From Clostridiales bacterium (lineage in GTDB: Bacteria > Bacillota > Clostridia > Christensenellales > UBA1242), in contig SVHX01000010.1 in the NCBI GenBank assembly GCA_015055665.1, forward strand, positions 1 through 50,557: 50,557 nt of DNA, given 5' to 3'. Position numbers and translations under genes: made by a program. This document shows positions 46,969-50,557 of this stretch, piece after piece (the stretch's first letter is position 1; each line of letters begins with the position of its first letter). The notes under the pieces were generated by a model that ran no database searches, was not told the DNA's origin, and was given only the letters and a program-made list of their open reading frames with translations.

Positions 46969-47853
46969 ATGGATAAAAAATTAAAACAACTACAAGGCAA
47001 TACAGTTAATATCTTTGGTTTTGTATTTGACAAAAAGATATTCTGGATAACAATATGTTCCTCTTTGGCGGTTTTATTATTGCTAGTGGCATTAACATTA
47101 TGTGGTCTTGATTTGAGCTGGTATGGTATTATGTTTGGTTTGGGATTGCTCGTGGCGTTGGTGTTATCTGGGCAAATGTGCAGGGAGCGAGGTGTTGATG
47201 TCGAATTCCCGTTCCTAGCGATATGGTTTGTGTTCCCTTGTGCTATTCTGGGTGCTAGAATATATTACCTAATATTCAATAGCGGGATTGAGTCAATAGT
47301 GGATATCATTACCTTCTGGGAAGGTGGACTTGCTGTATATGGTGGAATAATTGGTGGTGCGATTGGTCTGGTGCTTGCTTGTTTGTACAAGAAAATTAAT
47401 ATAATAACCATGATGGATGTGGCAGCTCCACTCCTTTCGATTGGTCAATTCTTTGGAAGAATTGGATGTATATTTGGTAAATGTTGTTATGGTAATCTTG
47501 TAACCAGTAAGGCTTTGCAATGGTTCCCAATTGCTATTAAGGTGCATGGCGAGTATCATTATGCAACTAATTTCTACGAATCATTACTTAATCTTGGATT
47601 ATTCTTTGGACTAACAGTGTTATTAAGGAAAATAAACATTAAAGGCTTTAATACCTGTGCATATCTTGTGGGATATGGTCTAGTTAGATTTATTCTTGAG
47701 ATGTTTAGGGCAGAGGAACAGACATTATATATAGGGTCTTATCCTGTATCTCAATTATTGAGTTTAATATTGTTAATAGGTGGAACTATTGGAATAACAA
47801 CTCTATTAATTGTCAATCATCAAAGAAGGCAGAAGGAAACAAACAACGAATAA
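46969..47853 (+). CDS. lgt: Prolipoprotein diacylglyceryl transferase-like protein (Lgt)
   Basis: 294 residues with about seven membrane helices. Lgt signatures are visible: WYGIMFGLG (helix 2), PCAILGARIYYLIF, WEGGLAVYGGIIGG (117-130) and GRIGCIFGKCCYG (163-175), then YATNFYESLLNL and GYGLVRFILEMFR. Lgt transfers diacylglycerol from phosphatidylglycerol to the lipobox cysteine of prelipoproteins. In this protein the usual GR-GNF-N-E motif is replaced by a cysteine-rich version (C167, C172, C173), and the histidine of the GGL-x-x-HGG motif is tyrosine (Y124). Such variants occur in Clostridia, but activity should not be taken for granted. GGAG lies 5 bases before the ATG. Confidence 0.88.
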   Translation: MDKKLKQLQGNTVNIFGFVFDKKIFWITICSSLAVLLLLVALTLCGLDLSWYGIMFGLGLLVALVLSGQMCRERGVDVEFPFLAIWFVFPCAILGARIYYLIFNSGIESIVDIITFWEGGLAVYGGIIGGAIGLVLACLYKKINIITMMDVAAPLLSIGQFFGRIGCIFGKCCYGNLVTSKALQWFPIAIKVHGEYHYATNFYESLLNLGLFFGLTVLLRKINIKGFNTCAYLVGYGLVRFILEMFRAEEQTLYIGSYPVSQLLSLILLIGGTIGITTLLIVNHQRRQKETNNE

Positions 47854-47877
47854 TTTCTGCCTAAAATAGGTGGTTTT

Positions 47878-48375
47878 TTGAAGAGGATTAGGATTGTACA
47901 AATAGTTAGCATTGCTCTAATTATGGTGTATATTACGCTACTGATTGTAGATATAGCGATATACGAACTTGGAGATTGGAAAGATCTTGCATTTACATTA
48001 TTACTGGCAGGCATTGCTGTTAATATGATATTTAAGGGTGTGTTAATTAAGAGTCAATCTACTATGTGGTTTGCAGTAACACTAGCTTTGTCCGCAATCA
48101 CCCTAATATTATTCGTACTTAATGGCGAAGATGGGGCAGAATATTATTATATCTTCTCTTTTCTTCCAATAATTTCTAGTGTGATTAATCTTGCAATCTT
48201 TGGTAATTTGATATATATTAAAGTTATTATATTGAATATATCTATAATAGTACCAATAATACTGTCTTACTTTGTGGCAATTGAGATATTGACACTAGTT
48301 GTAATTGGTGTATGTAGTGTTGTAGTGGGAATAAGTATATGTCGTTTGATAAGAACGAACAAGGAGAATGTATAA
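47878..48375 (+). CDS. Small polytopic membrane protein of unknown function
   Basis: 165 residues with about five membrane helices (IVQIVSIALIMVYITLLIV; DLAFTLLLAGIAVNMIF; MWFAVTLALSAITLILFVL; FSFLPIISSVINLAIFG; then a last long hydrophobic stretch). It starts at TTG 47878 with AGGTGG 4 bases upstream. No family recognised. Its stop codon abuts the start of the DivIVA-domain gene (no bases between), and lgt ends 24 bases upstream, so all are one operon. It may assist the DivIVA-like protein or the cell envelope; unproven. Confidence 0.75.
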   Translation: MKRIRIVQIVSIALIMVYITLLIVDIAIYELGDWKDLAFTLLLAGIAVNMIFKGVLIKSQSTMWFAVTLALSAITLILFVLNGEDGAEYYYIFSFLPIISSVINLAIFGNLIYIKVIILNISIIVPIILSYFVAIEILTLVVIGVCSVVVGISICRLIRTNKENV

Positions 48376-49197
48376 ATGGCAAAATTTGATATTAACAAAA
48401 AAGGTTATGATGTAGATCAAGTGGATACTTACATCAATAAGCTTACACAAAAATACGAGGAAAAGCTGGCTGAGCAGAAGGATAGAGTATTTGGCCTTAA
48501 GAACGAGCTTGCTGTAATGGAAGGCAGGCTAGATACATACCGAGATAAAGACAAGCAGATTTCGCAAGCACTTGTTTTTGCTGTGGAGAAGGCTGAGCAG
48601 ATTGAGGGTAATGCAAGCAAACTTTATGATCTTGAGATCAAGCGACTTAGGTTGTTGTATGCTCAATGGCAAGAGTTGCTAGACAAAATTCATGCCGAGA
48701 ATTTATCTCCAGAGTTATATAGCGAGATAGATGCTTTTGGAGATACTATCCATGAGGTATTGATGCAAAATGCCAAGATTGGTGGAAATATTATCCGTAA
48801 AGATCTGCATAAGAACAGTAACAATTACATCCGTAATTTGCTTAACAAGATGGATTATTCTATTAATAGCAAGCCAAAAACCGCAGAAACAAAAACATTA
48901 TCTGACTTAAGCACGGAAACAGAGAAGGAAAGCAACAGAATTATAAATTTGAGCGGTAAGTTGGATAAGGTAAAAGCTAAGGGCAAGGGTTCTATGGCAG
49001 ATAATTATCTTAATAGTGATGAGGAATTGTCATCTGTATATTCGAGAACTATGACTCGCAAAAATCCTCCTAAGAAGAAGGAGTCCGGGTTTGATCTTGA
49101 GGAGGCTCTTAATCCTAAAGAAGACCTTGATGAGATTATGAAGTCATTTGACTTCTTTATTGAAGAAAATCAAAAAAATGCAAAAGGGAAAAGATAA
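48376..49197 (+). CDS. DivIVA-domain protein
   Basis: 273 residues. The N-terminus KFDINKKGYDVDQVDTYINK is the DivIVA signature (membrane-curvature binding loop and GYD-x-x-QVD helix), followed by a coiled coil to about residue 90 (VFGLKNELAVMEGRLDTYRD). A helical middle and a charged tail ending in FDFFIEE follow. DivIVA-family proteins gather at the division septum or poles and recruit envelope factors. It is longer than typical GpsB (~100) and DivIVA (~160) proteins, so it is a lineage-specific member. AAGGAG lies 10 bases upstream; the start directly follows the upstream stop and its own stop directly precedes the next start. Confidence 0.85.
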   Translation: MAKFDINKKGYDVDQVDTYINKLTQKYEEKLAEQKDRVFGLKNELAVMEGRLDTYRDKDKQISQALVFAVEKAEQIEGNASKLYDLEIKRLRLLYAQWQELLDKIHAENLSPELYSEIDAFGDTIHEVLMQNAKIGGNIIRKDLHKNSNNYIRNLLNKMDYSINSKPKTAETKTLSDLSTETEKESNRIINLSGKLDKVKAKGKGSMADNYLNSDEELSSVYSRTMTRKNPPKKKESGFDLEEALNPKEDLDEIMKSFDFFIEENQKNAKGKR

Positions 49198-49662
49198 ATG
49201 AAAGCTGATCGTAATCCAATTATTTGTATGTTACTCAATGTTGTAACATTGGGAATTTATTCGTTAATACTTAATAATAGTATTGCTAAGGATACCAATG
49301 TAATTTGTGCCGAGGATGGCAAAACTACCGCAGGTATTGGTAAGTACATAATATTCTCGCTATTAACATTTGGCATATATTCAATTGTTTGGCAGGTAAA
49401 AGTGTTAGGTAGGTGGGAGTCATTCGTGTTAGCACGTAATGATAAACCTAAACTTACTGTAATACTACACGTGGTATTAGCAATATTGCTAAGTGCTAGT
49501 GGTATTGCCATCTTAATAGACTTTTATTTATACGTCAAAGGGTATAATCAAGTATGCGAATTGTATAATCTAAAGGGTACTAAAGCAGGCAGTGAACCTT
49601 CTGGTATTGCTACCAAAAATCCAACACCTGAAGCAACACCTTTTACTTGGGATATGAAATAA
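49198..49662 (+). CDS. DUF4234-like membrane protein
   Basis: 154 residues with about three to four membrane helices. The repeated pattern ICMLLNVVTLGIYSLI and IFSLLTFGIYSIVWQVKV, each ending in a T-x-GIY turn, is typical of the DUF4234 family, whose function is unknown. A polar tail follows (PSGIATKNPTPEA). It directly follows the DivIVA-domain gene with no spacer, so it is the last gene of the lgt operon, and two tandem terminators follow it. Confidence 0.75.
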   Translation: MKADRNPIICMLLNVVTLGIYSLILNNSIAKDTNVICAEDGKTTAGIGKYIIFSLLTFGIYSIVWQVKVLGRWESFVLARNDKPKLTVILHVVLAILLSASGIAILIDFYLYVKGYNQVCELYNLKGTKAGSEPSGIATKNPTPEATPFTWDMK

Positions 49663-49668
49663 TAATTA

Positions 49669-49704
49669 GGTCACACTTTAACTAACTATGAGTGTGACTT
49701 TTTA
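49669..49704 (+). terminator. Terminator 1 after the lgt operon
   Basis: GTCACACT pairs with AGTGTGAC around a 13-base loop and is followed by TTTTTA. Confidence 0.85.
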
Positions 49705-49710
49705 TTCTTT

Positions 49711-49751
49711 GAACAAGGACATTATCCTATATGGATAGTGTTCTTTTTTAA
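49711..49751 (+). terminator. Terminator 2 after the lgt operon
   Basis: GGACATTATCC pairs with GGATAGTGTTC (G.U pairs) and a T-run follows. The tandem arrangement insulates the rRNA operon from upstream readthrough. Confidence 0.75.
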
Positions 49752-50095
49752 TATTATTAGGAATTAATATAATAAAATATATATACAATAAAATTAAAGA
49801 TAGTGTAGCAAAGGAGAGCTCACAAATACAAAACTAAGGCAAATCCCTGAAACACCCGGGTGTGTGTATGCAGGAGGCATATAAAAGAGATAAAAAAAGT
49901 TAAAAAATTTTGCAAAAAAGTGTTGACAATCCCCCTAAGGTAGAGTATACTACTATTGCGTTTCACATAAGGTGGGATGCAGAGAACAATAACAATTGAA
50001 TAGTGTAGTAAAGAATTAAATTTTAAGTCAATTCATGAATTAGAAATTAATTACGAAACTTTTAAGCTAAGTGTATCGTAATGAGTTAAATAGAT
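49752..50095. other. rRNA upstream and leader region
   Basis: There is no gene here. The region contains the palindrome ACACCCGGGTGT (49852-49863), an A/T-rich tract just upstream of the -35 box (49881-49920) that looks like an UP element, the rRNA promoter at 49923-49951 and a leader of about 140 bases to the mature 16S end. Confidence 0.6.
49923..49951 (+). promoter_or_regulatory. rRNA operon promoter
   Basis: Perfect TTGACA, 17 bases, TATACT, preceded by a long A-tract. It is the only strong promoter ahead of the 16S gene. Confidence 0.85.

Positions 50096-50557
<462 letters not shown>

Overview
The window comes from a low-GC Gram-positive bacterium, most likely an uncultured Clostridia-type member of the Bacillota. 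The evidence is the AT-rich sequence, strong GGAG-type ribosome binding sites, many U-tailed intrinsic terminators, sigma-A promoters, a DivIVA protein, and the 5' end of a 16S rRNA gene at the right edge. Nothing here fixes the genus.

Layout. (1) 1-1405: 3' part of a tyrosine integrase pointing at the 3' end of a tRNA-Ser(GCU), the usual edge of an integrated element whose body lies left of the window. (2) 1.8-6.2 kb: a small nucleoside-deoxyribosyltransferase-like protein and a 1264-residue membrane-anchored surface protein with MBG-like repeats. (3) 6.4-25.4 kb: a type IV secretion locus. It has a VirD4/TraG coupling ATPase on the minus strand, then two VirB2-like pilin candidates, a TrbL/VirB6-like membrane protein with a long charged tail, a VirB4 ATPase with a fused N-terminal VirB3/PrgI-like membrane segment, and two very large proteins (1746 and 1170 residues) of no family I recognise that share a domain. 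The order pilin, membrane protein, VirB4 recalls the mollicute ICE set (Mbov_0395/0396/0397-type families, from memory). No relaxase, VirB8, VirB1-type hydrolase or integrase of its own is visible. (4) 25.5-38.2 kb: mostly housekeeping: zinc-ribbon/TM2 protein, mnmA, an ArsR repressor with a CPC-type metal ATPase, gapA, an M29 aminopeptidase, a degenerate glycosyltransferase, class II aldolase, and a minus-strand operon of a NifU-like protein, a GGGtGRT protein and an unknown acidic protein. (5) 38.3-40.3 kb: yigZ, recX, and a MazF toxin preceded by an unusual putative antitoxin. (6) 40.6-46.8 kb: an operon of unknown coiled-coil/helical proteins ending in a membrane protein whose disordered tail is split by an apparent frameshift. 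(7) 46.9-50.6 kb: lgt, a small membrane protein, a DivIVA-domain protein, a DUF4234-like protein, then an rRNA promoter and the start of 16S rRNA.

How it fits together. The coupling protein and first pilin gene fire from two near-consensus divergent promoters. Unlike a normal T4SS operon, the VirB-like genes are each separated by a terminator and a long leader, and the leaders carry structured elements: paired TTGCAC-N17-GTGCAA sites, a 21-bp hairpin with G.U pairs before virB4, and two GC-rich islands with a nearly identical core but different, still complementary, flanking stems. Together these suggest a chromosomally resident, individually regulated secretion machine, perhaps domesticated, rather than an ordinary conjugative element. 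That interpretation is inference. The gene calls for VirD4, VirB4, MnmA, GapA, aldolase, RecX, MazF, the metal ATPase and 16S rest on directly visible motifs.
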